This document shows positions 1-10,588 of a stretch of 64,000 bases of DNA, one piece after another. A program made the translations under genes and the position numbers. The notes under the pieces were generated by a model that worked only from the letters and a program-made list of their open reading frames with translations, was not told the origin of the DNA and made no database searches. Each line of letters begins with the position of its first letter. Within the stretch, counting starts at the first letter, position 1. The DNA comes from Croceibacterium xixiisoli (GTDB lineage Bacteria > Pseudomonadota > Alphaproteobacteria > Sphingomonadales > Sphingomonadaceae): positions 930,001 to 994,000 of the forward strand of contig NZ_WTYJ01000002.1 of the NCBI RefSeq assembly GCF_009827305.1, read 5' to 3'.

Positions 1-292
1 CCAGGCGCAGGAAATCGGCGTGCAGCGGGCGGTCGGTGACCGGGTGAACGGCAACATCCTTGGGGATGGTGCGGATGACCTTGCCATCGAGTTCGATCAG
101 CACGATCGAATTCATGAAGTGGCCCGTGCCAAGCTGGCGAGCCAGCAGCTTTTCTTCCACATGGATGGTGGTCGGTTCATCATTGCCGCCATAAATGACG
201 GCGGGTACCCGGCCTTCGCGACGCAGTTCACGGGAGGCTCCCTTGCCAGCCCGTTCGCGCAGCTCGGCGGGCAGGTTCAGAGCGTCGCTCAT
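1..292 (-). CDS. rplY: 50S ribosomal protein L25/general stress protein Ctc (partial)
   Basis: This is the N-terminal 97 codons of ribosomal protein L25 (Ctc type), which binds 5S rRNA in the large subunit. The gene runs off the left edge of the window. The visible part carries the family core: RVPAVIYGG near residue 28, TGHFMN near residue 56 and [12 protein letters not shown] near residue 83. The ATG at 292 is preceded on the minus strand by an AAAGG ribosome-binding site. Most alphaproteobacterial versions are about 200 aa with an extra C-terminal TL5-like domain; whether that domain is present cannot be seen here. In related genomes pth (peptidyl-tRNA hydrolase) often follows, which is expectation only. 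Confidence 0.93.
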   Translation of the reverse strand, partial: MSDALNLPAELRERAGKGASRELRREGRVPAVIYGGNDEPTTIHVEEKLLARQLGTGHFMNSIVLIELDGKVIRTIPKDVAVHPVTDRPLHADFLRL

Positions 293-398
293 GTCACGTG
301 CCTTTCGAATGCATTGAAACGTTTTTCCCGCCACGCCTCCAGGGATGACCATGACCGGAAGCGGGTACCCCTAAGCGAATTGCCCCGCAAACGCAAGC

Positions 399-1292
399 CT
401 ACTGCAGCCTGGACACCGTATAGCCACGGGCCGCCAGCAGGGCGGGCAATCCATCCGGTCCCAGCATATGCGCTGCACCCACCGCCACAAAGGGGCGCTG
501 GTCCTGGCGGATCAACCCGTCGATCTGCGTCGCCCAGTCATGATTGCGGTCCACCAGCAATGCCTGGCGCAGTCCCGGAACGGTCAGGAATCCGCTGTTG
601 GACTGGCTTTCCAGCGCGTTCATGTCACCCTTGATCCAGGCACTGACCAGTTCCGTTTTTTCCGGATCGTCGGGTTCGGAAATCACGGAAGACAGCAGCG
701 CGGCCTGATCGGCGGGGCTCAGCCGGTCGAACCGATCGAACTGCCGTTCGAAACCTTCCAGGCCATGCACCGGCCGGCTTCCGTCGAGCAGGGCCTTGTC
801 GACCCCATTGTCCGTCTGGTTGGTGCGGCGGGCATTGGCGATCATCAGGGCGGCAGCCCAGTCCTCCACACCGGCCAGATCGCGATCGGACAATCCGGTG
901 GCGGAATAGATCGCCCGCAGCGGCTCCCGGTCGGTGGCGGCAATGCGTTGGGAAAGCGGCGGCAGGCTGGCGGTATAGGCGCGATCCTGCAGCGCGCGGC
1001 GGGCGGCGGCGCTATCAGCCAGATTGTCGATTTCGACCACCATCAGCCCGGATGCCAGCAAGGCGGCCTCCAGCGTGGAACTGCGCCAGCGGATATTGTC
1101 CGGCAGGGCGTGGATTGTTCCGAACAGCCAGGCTTCATGCCCTTCGGCGGACCGGACATGCCAGATTGCCGGGCTTCCCGCATGCTGGGCGACGGCATCA
1201 TCCGTATCGGTGGCCGCGTTGTTGCACGCGGTCAGGGCCAGCAGGCAGAGCGCCAGCGCACAGCCGAGAACATTTTTCAGGACGATATTCAT
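399..1292 (-). CDS. TraB/GumN family lipoprotein (first of a tandem pair)
   Basis: A 297-aa protein of the TraB/GumN (TIKI-like) superfamily. The N-terminus is a lipoprotein signal with lipobox LTAC and a predicted lipidated Cys23. The two family signatures are present: LFGTIH at residues 56-61 and VGAAHM near residue 270, whose histidines are proposed metal ligands in relatives. TIKI proteins in animals are metalloproteases, but the substrate of bacterial members is not established, so I give no specific function. It lies 51 bp downstream of a second member on the same strand, which suggests an ancient duplication and co-transcription. It is probably anchored in the outer or inner membrane facing the periplasm. 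Confidence 0.88.
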   Translation of the reverse strand: MNIVLKNVLGCALALCLLALTACNNAATDTDDAVAQHAGSPAIWHVRSAEGHEAWLFGTIHALPDNIRWRSSTLEAALLASGLMVVEIDNLADSAAARRALQDRAYTASLPPLSQRIAATDREPLRAIYSATGLSDRDLAGVEDWAAALMIANARRTNQTDNGVDKALLDGSRPVHGLEGFERQFDRFDRLSPADQAALLSSVISEPDDPEKTELVSAWIKGDMNALESQSNSGFLTVPGLRQALLVDRNHDWATQIDGLIRQDQRPFVAVGAAHMLGPDGLPALLAARGYTVSRLQ

Positions 1293-1343
1293 GGTCGTAT
1301 CAAGGGCATCGGGCAGCCGCCCGGAATGCAGCTCGCTTTCGCC

Positions 1344-2243
1344 TCATTCCCAGACGCGCTCGACCTTCAGCCCGCGTTTGCGCAATTGTGCCTGGACGCT
1401 GTCTTTCCCGGCCAGATGACCGGCGCCGACAGCGATGAACACCGTGCCATCCTGTTCCATCCGCTTTTCGATCCAGTCCGCCCAATGCGCGTTCCGGTCG
1501 GTCAGCAGCCGGGCATACAGCGCCGGGTCGGCAATCTCGCCATTCAACTGGTTGCCCAGCGCCACCATGTCGCCATCCTTCCATTCCGCAACCATCGCAT
1601 CCAGCGAGGATCCGGCCTGGGGTACGGCGTCCACGGACTGGGAAAGATAGGCGAACTGCGCCGCTTCGGGCAGGCCGTCGAACAATTCGACCTGCTGATC
1701 CACAGTCTCCAGCGCGGCATGCACCTTGTTGTTCGCCCGGGCCTTCAGCGCCTGTTCCACGCCGCTGGCCGGATCATACCCGGCCTGGATCAGCGGCAAT
1801 AACGACAGCGTCACGGCGGCCAGCCAGGGCTCGACGCGATCGAACATGTCGATCGGCTTGCCCAGCGTGACCAGCGCCGCCTCATAGGCAAGGCGGTGCT
1901 CGCTATCCATCATGTCCCGCAGGGTCCGGTCGCCCTTCAGGGCGCCGGCTCTGGCCAGCGCCATGGTGGATTTGTCCGGTTGGGACATATCCACTTCGGT
2001 CACGAATTCATTCGATGCATCGAATGCACGGGCGATCCGGGCGTCATACCAGTCCAGATTGCCGGGCAGGGCGTGCACGGTGCCGAACAGATAGATCGTG
2101 GTATCGGTGTCGGCCAGCTTCCACAGCGCCGGGCCGGGCACGGCAGTGACCGGCGGCTTGCCGTCCATCCATCCGCCGGCGCAGGCCGACAGCAGCAGCG
2201 ACAGGGCTGCGGCGGACGTGGAAAACAGGCGCCGGACAGTCAT
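1344..2243 (-). CDS. TraB/GumN family lipoprotein (second of a tandem pair)
   Basis: A 299-aa paralogue of the preceding protein, with its own lipobox LSAC (Cys21) and the same two signatures, LFGTVH at residues 52-57 and VGAGHL near residue 274. Outside these motifs the two copies have diverged strongly, so this is not a recent duplication. The ATG at 2243 starts directly before the signal sequence. As the first gene of the pair it presumably carries the promoter, in the space shared with the divergent glyQ. The enzymatic role is unknown; metal-dependent hydrolysis is an inference from the family fold. Confidence 0.88.
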   Translation of the reverse strand: MTVRRLFSTSAAALSLLLSACAGGWMDGKPPVTAVPGPALWKLADTDTTIYLFGTVHALPGNLDWYDARIARAFDASNEFVTEVDMSQPDKSTMALARAGALKGDRTLRDMMDSEHRLAYEAALVTLGKPIDMFDRVEPWLAAVTLSLLPLIQAGYDPASGVEQALKARANNKVHAALETVDQQVELFDGLPEAAQFAYLSQSVDAVPQAGSSLDAMVAEWKDGDMVALGNQLNGEIADPALYARLLTDRNAHWADWIEKRMEQDGTVFIAVGAGHLAGKDSVQAQLRKRGLKVERVWE

Positions 2244-2402
2244 TGCATCATCCCGATAGCGGTCGAACGTGCCACATAGGCGTCCAATCGTTTAAGTACC
2301 ACTATGACCAGACGGGGCGAAACGAAGCAATATGGGTGTTGCGGTTCGGTCACGAGCCCGTCCGGCATTGACGGTTTTCGGACCTTTTGCCATGGCCGCG
2401 CG

Positions 2403-3302
2403 GTGAAAAGAGAGCCAACAAAAAGCTTTCAGGACATGATCCTGACCCTCCACGATTACTGGAGCGCGCGGGGCTGCCTGATTCTGCAACCCTATGACAT
2501 GCGCATGGGGGCAGGTACCTTCCATCCTGCAACGACGCTGCGCGCGCTCGGGCCCGAACCCTGGAGCGCCGCTTATGTGCAGCCCAGTCGCCGGCCGACC
2601 GATGGTCGCTACGGCGAAAACCCCAACCGGTTGCAGCACTATTATCAGTATCAGGTGATCCTGAAGCCGAACCCGGCGAATCTGCAGGAACTCTATCTGG
2701 AAAGCCTCGCCGCGATCGGCATCGATCCGCTGGCGCATGATATCCGCTTCGTCGAAGATGATTGGGAAAGCCCGACGCTGGGCGCCTGGGGGCTGGGCTG
2801 GGAAGTCTGGTGCGACGGGATGGAGGTGACCCAGTTCACCTATTTCCAGCAGGTTGGCGGTTTCGACTGCAAGCCGGTGGCGGGCGAGCTGACCTATGGC
2901 CTGGAACGGCTGGCCATGTATCTGCAGGGCGTTGATCGGGTCTATGATCTGGCTTTCAACCAGAATGGCGTGACCTATGGTGATGTGTTCCTGAAGAACG
3001 AACAGGAATTGTCGAAATACAATTTCGAAATTGCCCATACCGATCAGCTGTTCCTCGGCTTCCAGCATGCCGAAAAAGAGGCACAGCGCTGCATAGAGGC
3101 CAATATTCCGCTCGCCGCCTATGATCAGGCGATCGAGGCCAGCCATCTGTTCAACCTGCTGCAGGCGCGCGGCGTCATCAGCGTGCAGGAACGAGCCAGC
3201 TATATCGGCCGCGTGCGCGATCTGGCGAAGGGCAGCTGCGAGGCCTGGATCCGCAAGAACGAAGCCCAGTGGGCAGCAGCCTATCCGGGGTGGACAGCAT
3301 GA
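2403..3302 (+). CDS. glyQ: glycyl-tRNA synthetase alpha subunit
   Basis: Alpha chain of the tetrameric (alpha2beta2) bacterial glycyl-tRNA synthetase, which holds the class II catalytic core that activates glycine. The conserved blocks [32 protein letters not shown] and [17 protein letters not shown] are intact. The open frame extends to an ATG at 2304, but that would add about 33 residues unlike the family; I chose the GTG at 2403, which gives the usual length of 299 aa just before the conserved SFQDMI. No strong Shine-Dalgarno is seen there, so the start is moderately certain. The stop overlaps the glyS start (ATGA at 3299-3302), indicating translational coupling that would balance the two subunits. 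Confidence 0.95.
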   Translation: MKREPTKSFQDMILTLHDYWSARGCLILQPYDMRMGAGTFHPATTLRALGPEPWSAAYVQPSRRPTDGRYGENPNRLQHYYQYQVILKPNPANLQELYLESLAAIGIDPLAHDIRFVEDDWESPTLGAWGLGWEVWCDGMEVTQFTYFQQVGGFDCKPVAGELTYGLERLAMYLQGVDRVYDLAFNQNGVTYGDVFLKNEQELSKYNFEIAHTDQLFLGFQHAEKEAQRCIEANIPLAAYDQAIEASHLFNLLQARGVISVQERASYIGRVRDLAKGSCEAWIRKNEAQWAAAYPGWTA

Positions 3303-5452
3303 GCGATTTTCTCCTTGAACTGCGGTCCGAAGAAATTCCCGCGCGGATGCAGGCCGGCGCCCGCGCCGATCTGGAAAAACTGCTCCGCAAGGAACTGAGC
3401 GCCGCCGGGGTAAACCCCGGTGCGATCACCGTATGGTCGACACCGCGCCGGCTGGCGCTGATCGCCCGCGATCTGCCCGATGCCACGGAGCCCGTGCGCG
3501 AAGAAACCAAAGGGCCCCGCGCCAGCGCCCCGCCGCAAGCCCTTGAGGGGTTCCTGCGCAAGACCGGGCTGACCCAGGACCAACTGGTCGAACGCGATGG
3601 CGTGCTCTTCGCTGTGGTTGAGCGGCCTGGCCGCGCCGTGCGTGACGTGCTGGCCGAAGCCATTCCCGCCGTCCTTCGTGCCTTTCCCTGGCCCAAGTCG
3701 ATGCGTTGGGGCGCACCGTCGCTCAGTACCGAAAGCACCCGCTGGGTCCGGCCGCTGTCGGGCATTGTCGCGATCCTGGGCGAAGATCTGGTCGCCTGCG
3801 AAGCGGGCGGGGTGTCGAGCGGTTTCGTCACCCTCGGCCATCGCTTCCATCATCCCGATGAAATCACCATCGGCGGGGCGCAGGATTATCAGGAAAAGCT
3901 GCGCGCCTGCCACGTGATCGTCGATCACAAGGAACGCGAAGCGATCATCCGCAATGGCGCGGCAGAGGCGGCGGCCGCCGCCGGGCTGACGCTGATGGAA
4001 GATGAAGGTCTGGTGATCGAAAATGCCGGGCTTACCGAATGGCCGGTACCGCTGCTCGGCCGGTTCGATCCGGAATTCCTTGAAGTTCCGCCTGAGGTTA
4101 TTCAGCTAACCGCCCGCACGAACCAGAAATATTTCGTTTGCGCGCGTGATGGCAAGCTGGCCAACGCCTTCATCTGCACCGCCAATATTGCCGCCAGCGA
4201 TGGCGGCGTCGCGATTGTCGATGGCAACCGCAAGGTGCTGGCGGCGCGGCTGTCCGACGCCCGGTTCTTCTGGGAACAGGATCGCAAAACCACGCTGGCC
4301 GAACAGGCGAATAAGCTGGCGCGGATCACCTTCCACGAAAAGCTGGGCACGGTGGCCGACAAGGTGGATCGCGTCGCTACACTGGCCCGCTGGCTGGTGG
4401 AACGCGGCATCGTGGCTGATGCCGATCCTGATCAGGCCGAACTGGCGGCGCGGCTTTGCAAGGCTGATCTCGTCACCGAAATGGTCGGGGAATTCCCCGA
4501 ATTGCAGGGTCTTATGGGCGGATATTACGCCCGCGCCGAAGGCCTGCCCGACGCTGTCGCCGATGCGATCCGCGATCATTACAAGCCGGTCGGGCAGGGT
4601 GACACCGTACCGACCGCGCCGTTGACGGTGGCGGTCAGCCTGGCGGACAAACTCGATACACTAGTCTCGTTCTTCGCCATCAATGAAAAGCCGACCGGAT
4701 CGAAGGATCCCTTCGCCCTGCGTCGCGCGGCGTTGGCGGTGCTCAGCCTGATCCAGACCAATGGCCTGCGCACCGGCCTTTCGGCCATCTGGGCCCAGGG
4801 GCTGGCGTCTTCTGCCGATCCTGTCGCAGCCCAGGCTGTTTCGCAGGAACTGGTAGGGTTCTTTGCTGACCGCCTGAAAGTGCAGCAGAAAGAAGCCGGC
4901 GTTCGCCACGATCTGATCGATGCCGTCTTCGCGCTAGGTGGGGAGGACGATCTGGTTCGCCTGTTGGCGCGTGTGACGGCATTGCAGGCTTTCGTTGGAA
5001 CCGAGGACGGCACCAATCTGCTCGCCGGTTACAAGCGTGCGGCCAATATTCTGAAGAAGGAAGACTGGCACGGGATCGAGGGTGAGATTGCCCGCACCGG
5101 CGAAGAAGATCCGCTGGCCGGAGTTGACGATCCCGAACTGGCCAGCGTCATTGCGGCGAAAATGGCTGACCGGCATGCACAGGATCTGTCCTATACGGCG
5201 GAGCCGGCAGAGCGGGCATTGCTCGATGTGTTGGCTTCGGCGGAACCGCGCGCCGATGCGGCCATCGCGACCGAGGATTTCGGCGGAGCCATGGCGGCGC
5301 TGGCGACCCTGCGCGGGCCGATCGACCGCTTCTTTGAAGATGTGACGGTCAATGATGCCGATCCGGCCAAGCGTGCGGCCCGGCTCGAACTGCTTGCCCG
5401 TTTCCGTGCTGCGGTGCACAAGGTCGCCGACTTCTCGCGTATCGAGGGGTAG
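3299..5452 (+). CDS. glyS: glycyl-tRNA synthetase beta subunit
   Basis: Beta chain (717 aa) of glycyl-tRNA synthetase, which recognises tRNA-Gly and has HD-like and DALR-like anticodon-binding regions. The N-terminus [18 protein letters not shown] is the family hallmark, and the TNQKYF and FWEQDRK blocks follow in the middle. The start ATG at 3299 overlaps the glyQ stop; an in-frame start at 3269 would extend back into glyQ and is not needed. Both subunits together charge tRNA-Gly in the cytoplasm. The stop is followed by an 83-bp gap before ppdK, and the glyQ-glyS-ppdK order is common in alphaproteobacteria. Confidence 0.97.
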   Translation: MSDFLLELRSEEIPARMQAGARADLEKLLRKELSAAGVNPGAITVWSTPRRLALIARDLPDATEPVREETKGPRASAPPQALEGFLRKTGLTQDQLVERDGVLFAVVERPGRAVRDVLAEAIPAVLRAFPWPKSMRWGAPSLSTESTRWVRPLSGIVAILGEDLVACEAGGVSSGFVTLGHRFHHPDEITIGGAQDYQEKLRACHVIVDHKEREAIIRNGAAEAAAAAGLTLMEDEGLVIENAGLTEWPVPLLGRFDPEFLEVPPEVIQLTARTNQKYFVCARDGKLANAFICTANIAASDGGVAIVDGNRKVLAARLSDARFFWEQDRKTTLAEQANKLARITFHEKLGTVADKVDRVATLARWLVERGIVADADPDQAELAARLCKADLVTEMVGEFPELQGLMGGYYARAEGLPDAVADAIRDHYKPVGQGDTVPTAPLTVAVSLADKLDTLVSFFAINEKPTGSKDPFALRRAALAVLSLIQTNGLRTGLSAIWAQGLASSADPVAAQAVSQELVGFFADRLKVQQKEAGVRHDLIDAVFALGGEDDLVRLLARVTALQAFVGTEDGTNLLAGYKRAANILKKEDWHGIEGEIARTGEEDPLAGVDDPELASVIAAKMADRHAQDLSYTAEPAERALLDVLASAEPRADAAIATEDFGGAMAALATLRGPIDRFFEDVTVNDADPAKRAARLELLARFRAAVHKVADFSRIEG

Positions 5453-5535
5453 CTCTTTTTCTTTGAACTCAGTCAACTCTGCCATGGCCGGTGGGTTTAT
5501 CAGCGGCATTTCTGGCAGCAGCCCCAGGGGGTAAG

Positions 5536-8202
<2,667 letters not shown>

Positions 8203-8211
8203 TCAGACTGA

Positions 8212-8256
8212 GGTCGGGGCCTGCTGGTTACAAAGTGTGACTGGCGGGCCCCGACC
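8212..8256. terminator. bidirectional hairpin between convergent ppdK and methyltransferase
   Basis: A perfect 10-bp inverted repeat (GGTCGGGGCC at 8212-8221, GGCCCCGACC at 8247-8256) encloses a 25-nt loop in the short space between two convergent genes. There is no U-tract on either side, so its strength as an intrinsic terminator is uncertain; the location favours a shared terminator. Confidence 0.5.
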
Positions 8257-8258
8257 GA

Positions 8259-9026
8259 TCAGTCGCGCCAGCCAGTCAGCGTCACAATCTCGAATATTTC
8301 GGTCACGCGCCCCTGATCATCGGCGGACGACAGAAATGCGGCCTCGGCGCGCTTTAGGCCTGCCCGGGTGATCGACGGGGCTCGGGAACGCAGCATGCTG
8401 GTCAGGCCCTGCCAGCGCAGATCTCGCACCAGATGGCGCAGCGACCGGTAACTGGCGCGAATGATATTGCTGTCGGCCACCTGCCGCGAAAATCCTGCCC
8501 GCTGCAACAATGCCGCCCCGGCGCGCGTGTCGATCTGCGGATGAATGCGAGCAGCCGGCCGATCCCCATCGGCCGCCATCATCGCCCCGCGCAGCGCCGG
8601 CAGCGATCCAACCCCTAGAAAACTCGCCATCAGCAGCCCGCCGGGTGACAGCGCATGCCGAGCATGGATCAGCGCCCCGGGCAGATCATTCACAGTGTCG
8701 AGCACCTGCAGGCTGACGATCAGATCGAAGGGCCCATCCGCCAGCGGGGCCTCCTCGTCAAAATCGCCAGGCTCTCGCTGAATGACGATTGCACCGGCTT
8801 GCGCCAGGGCAGGGGCCAGGACGCTGGCCCAATCGCCGATGACGAGTGCCCGCTGCGGTTCGAAGCGGATGAAACTCAGCCGGTCGAGCACGTCTTCGGC
8901 CATCGCTTCCAGCACGAACGGCGCGGCCTCAGGATTGCTCCGTGCGGCGGCAGCGCGCATCCGTGCGGCGGTACGGCGCGCCTGTGCGAAGATTTGTGGC
9001 GGGGAGGGGGGGGCTTGTGATGTCAC
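8259..9026 (-). CDS. class I SAM-dependent methyltransferase (BioC/NDUFAF5-like)
   Basis: A methyltransferase of about 255 aa. The motif FDLIVSLQVLDTVND and the following PGGLLMASFLG match class I SAM-dependent enzymes, especially the BioC and NDUFAF5-like group that begins PPQIFxxxRR. The first SAM motif is weak (ALVIGDWAS replaces the usual glycine-rich loop). The substrate is not predictable. The start is unsure: an ATG at 9065 would overlap divergent comF by 46 bp, while a GTG at 9026 overlaps by only 7 bp and sits right before the conserved region, so I use 9026. The two genes share a very short divergent regulatory region. Confidence 0.82.
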   Translation of the reverse strand: MTSQAPPSPPQIFAQARRTAARMRAAAARSNPEAAPFVLEAMAEDVLDRLSFIRFEPQRALVIGDWASVLAPALAQAGAIVIQREPGDFDEEAPLADGPFDLIVSLQVLDTVNDLPGALIHARHALSPGGLLMASFLGVGSLPALRGAMMAADGDRPAARIHPQIDTRAGAALLQRAGFSRQVADSNIIRASYRSLRHLVRDLRWQGLTSMLRSRAPSITRAGLKRAEAAFLSSADDQGRVTEIFEIVTLTGWRD

Positions 9027-9829
9027 CACGCACCCGTGCCGTGCTTGCCAGCGCGGCGCAAGCACGGCAGTTTGGCAATGTGATCAGCAGCTTCGATCCG
9101 ACATCCGCCTTTCGCCCGCTGGTAGACCTGATCTACCCGCCACGCTGCCCGTCCTGCGGCGCAGGAATCGCCGCGCAGGACGGGCTCTGCGCGGTTTGCT
9201 GGTTGGCACTGATACAACCTGGCCAGCCATGGTGCAGCACCTGCCAGCGGCCACTTCCCTCGACAGCAGGGGCAGATGCGCAATGCGGCCCCTGCATGGC
9301 AGAACCGCCGCGCCATGCGGGCATCGCCGCCGCCACGCTCTACAATGACGCATCCAGGAAGCTGGTGATCGCATTCAAGCATGGCCGCCGCATCGCCATG
9401 GCGGCGATGCTGGCAAGGATGATGGCGGCCCGGCTGCCTGCGATGGACGGCGACTGGCTGATCGTGCCGGTGCCATTACACTGGCGTCGGCTGTGGCATC
9501 GGGGGTTCAACCAATCCGCTCTGCTGGCGCGGCAAATCGCGCGACTGAAGAGCCAGCGACTGCTGGTCGACGGACTGTTGCGCACCAGACCCACCCCCAT
9601 GCTGGGCGGGTTGGGACGCAGCGCCCGCGCCCGGGCATTGTCGGGCGCCATCACGGTTAATCCGCGTCGTACTGCGTTTTTGCGTCAGGCCCGGATCCTG
9701 TTGGTGGATGATGTCCTGACCAGCGGAGCCACGACGACGGCCTGCGTTTCGGCATTGCGGCGGGCCGGTGCTGAACAAGTGGTAATCAGCTGTTTCGCAC
9801 GCGTTCTAAGTGAAACAGAAAAGACCTGA
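9020..9829 (+). CDS. comF: ComF family protein (phosphoribosyltransferase fold)
   Basis: A 269-aa ComF-like protein. The N-terminus has paired CxxC zinc-ribbon motifs (CPSC, CAVC, CSTC, CGPC) and the C-terminus has the PRPP-binding signature ILLVDDVLTSGATT at residues 226-239. Homologues (ComFC, GntX) are linked to DNA uptake and to primosome-related processing during transformation, although the catalytic role remains unclear. The ATG at 9020 follows a very strong purine-rich run (GGGGAGGGGGGG at 9001-9012); a GTG at 9017 is an alternative. It is divergent from the methyltransferase, as is often seen in this bacterial group. Confidence 0.92.
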   Translation: MSPRTRAVLASAAQARQFGNVISSFDPTSAFRPLVDLIYPPRCPSCGAGIAAQDGLCAVCWLALIQPGQPWCSTCQRPLPSTAGADAQCGPCMAEPPRHAGIAAATLYNDASRKLVIAFKHGRRIAMAAMLARMMAARLPAMDGDWLIVPVPLHWRRLWHRGFNQSALLARQIARLKSQRLLVDGLLRTRPTPMLGGLGRSARARALSGAITVNPRRTAFLRQARILLVDDVLTSGATTTACVSALRRAGAEQVVISCFARVLSETEKT

Positions 9830-9849
9830 TGAAAATACGGACTACAAAG

Positions 9850-10045
9850 CAAAACGCCCGGGGAGCTACCCCGGGCGTTCGCGTGACGAAAATCGCTGGA
9901 CCTGCCTGCTTCACCCCCCACGGATGCGGCGGTCCAAACCCTCATGTTGCAGGGCTGACCTTGTTCGGTTCAGTCCCGTGCTCCCCAATTCCTTGGCGCG
10001 TTACGGCGCTATCCGGTCGTGGTGGCAACCCGTCAAAGCTGCTGA
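9850..10045 (-). ncRNA. predicted structured small RNA (6S-like architecture?)
   Basis: The 338-bp gap between comF and hisI holds no convincing protein gene but looks like a minus-strand RNA gene of roughly 195 nt. It has a possible promoter (-35 TTGTCA at 10077-10072, 17-bp spacer, weak -10 ATGAAT at 10054-10049) and a strong intrinsic terminator at its 3' end. By eye the transcript folds into one long irregular hairpin: GGAT/ATCC and CCAA/TTGG outer pairs, a large central internal loop, and an apical stem of about 12 pairs with three single-base bulges closing a GAACAA loop. A closing stem, central bubble and apical stem is the layout of 6S RNA, but the genomic context is not the usual 6S site, so identity is open. 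Confidence 0.5.
9853..9879 (-). terminator. intrinsic terminator of the predicted minus-strand RNA
   Basis: A perfect 11-bp stem (AACGCCCGGGG at 9853-9863 with CCCCGGGCGTT at 9869-9879) closes a 5-nt loop. Read on the minus strand it is followed by TTTTGCTTTG, the expected U-rich tail. On the plus strand there is no U-tract, so it serves minus-strand transcription, although both neighbouring protein genes are on the plus strand. Confidence 0.8.
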
Positions 10046-10048
10046 GGC

Positions 10049-10077
10049 ATTCATTCCATTCTTCCGCTGTTTGACAA
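10049..10077 (-). promoter_or_regulatory. candidate promoter of the predicted small RNA
   Basis: On the minus strand TTGTCA (10077-10072) matches five of six consensus -35 bases. It is separated by 17 bp from ATGAAT (10054-10049), a weak -10. Transcription would then begin near 10043, at the outer stem of the predicted fold. Confidence 0.35.
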
Positions 10078-10167
10078 AGCGGCATCGCGCTGCAGCAAGG
10101 ATTTTGCGGCAAATATGTGGTTATCGTGCAACAAAATGGTATCGGCGCATACGATTGGTGGTTTCAT

Positions 10168-10563
10168 ATGACAGGATCAGACGATTTGCCCATGACGAGT
10201 GAAAGGAAGCAGCGGGAAGAGGGCAACCAATTCCTCCCCAAATTCGACACGACCGGCCTGATCACCGCGATCGCACAGGATTCGCGCAGTGGCGCCATCC
10301 TGATGGTCGCCTTCATGGATGCAGAGGCTTTGGCGCGCACCCGTGAAACCGGGCTGGCGCATTTCCATTCGCGCAGCCGTGGACGGCTGTGGATGAAGGG
10401 GGAAACATCCGGCCATGTGCTGAGGGTTGAGGCCATTCTGGTCGATTGCGATCAGGATGCGCTGGTGCTGCAGGTGGAGCCGGCGGGGCCGGCATGCCAC
10501 ACGGGCGCGGCGAATTGTTTTTATCGGCGCCTGGAAGGTGAAGAGCTGACTCGCATCGATTGA
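10168..10563 (+). CDS. hisI: phosphoribosyl-AMP cyclohydrolase
   Basis: Catalyses the third step of histidine biosynthesis, opening the purine ring of phosphoribosyl-AMP. The metal-binding signature DCDQD and the C-terminal CHTGAANCFYRR are intact, as is HFHSRSRGRLWMKGETSG. I chose the ATG at 10168 because GGTGG lies 6 bp upstream; the ATG at 10192, giving 123 aa, is almost as likely, and a GTG at 10117 is not. The protein lacks a fused HisE domain, as is usual in alphaproteobacteria. The other his genes are not in the window. The acyl-CoA dehydrogenase follows after 25 bp on the same strand. Confidence 0.93.
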   Translation: MTGSDDLPMTSERKQREEGNQFLPKFDTTGLITAIAQDSRSGAILMVAFMDAEALARTRETGLAHFHSRSRGRLWMKGETSGHVLRVEAILVDCDQDALVLQVEPAGPACHTGAANCFYRRLEGEELTRID

Positions 10564-10588
10564 ATTCGCCCGCTAGGCGCAGGTCATC

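Noticed and set aside
9961-9990. tRNA T-arm-like GGTTCAGTCC on the plus strand
   Set aside because: The invariant A58 position is G and no acceptor, D or anticodon arm can be built.
9850-10045. SRP RNA or tmRNA identity for the predicted RNA
   Set aside because: The SRP core with GGAAGGAAGC is absent, and no tmRNA tag frame or acceptor end is visible.
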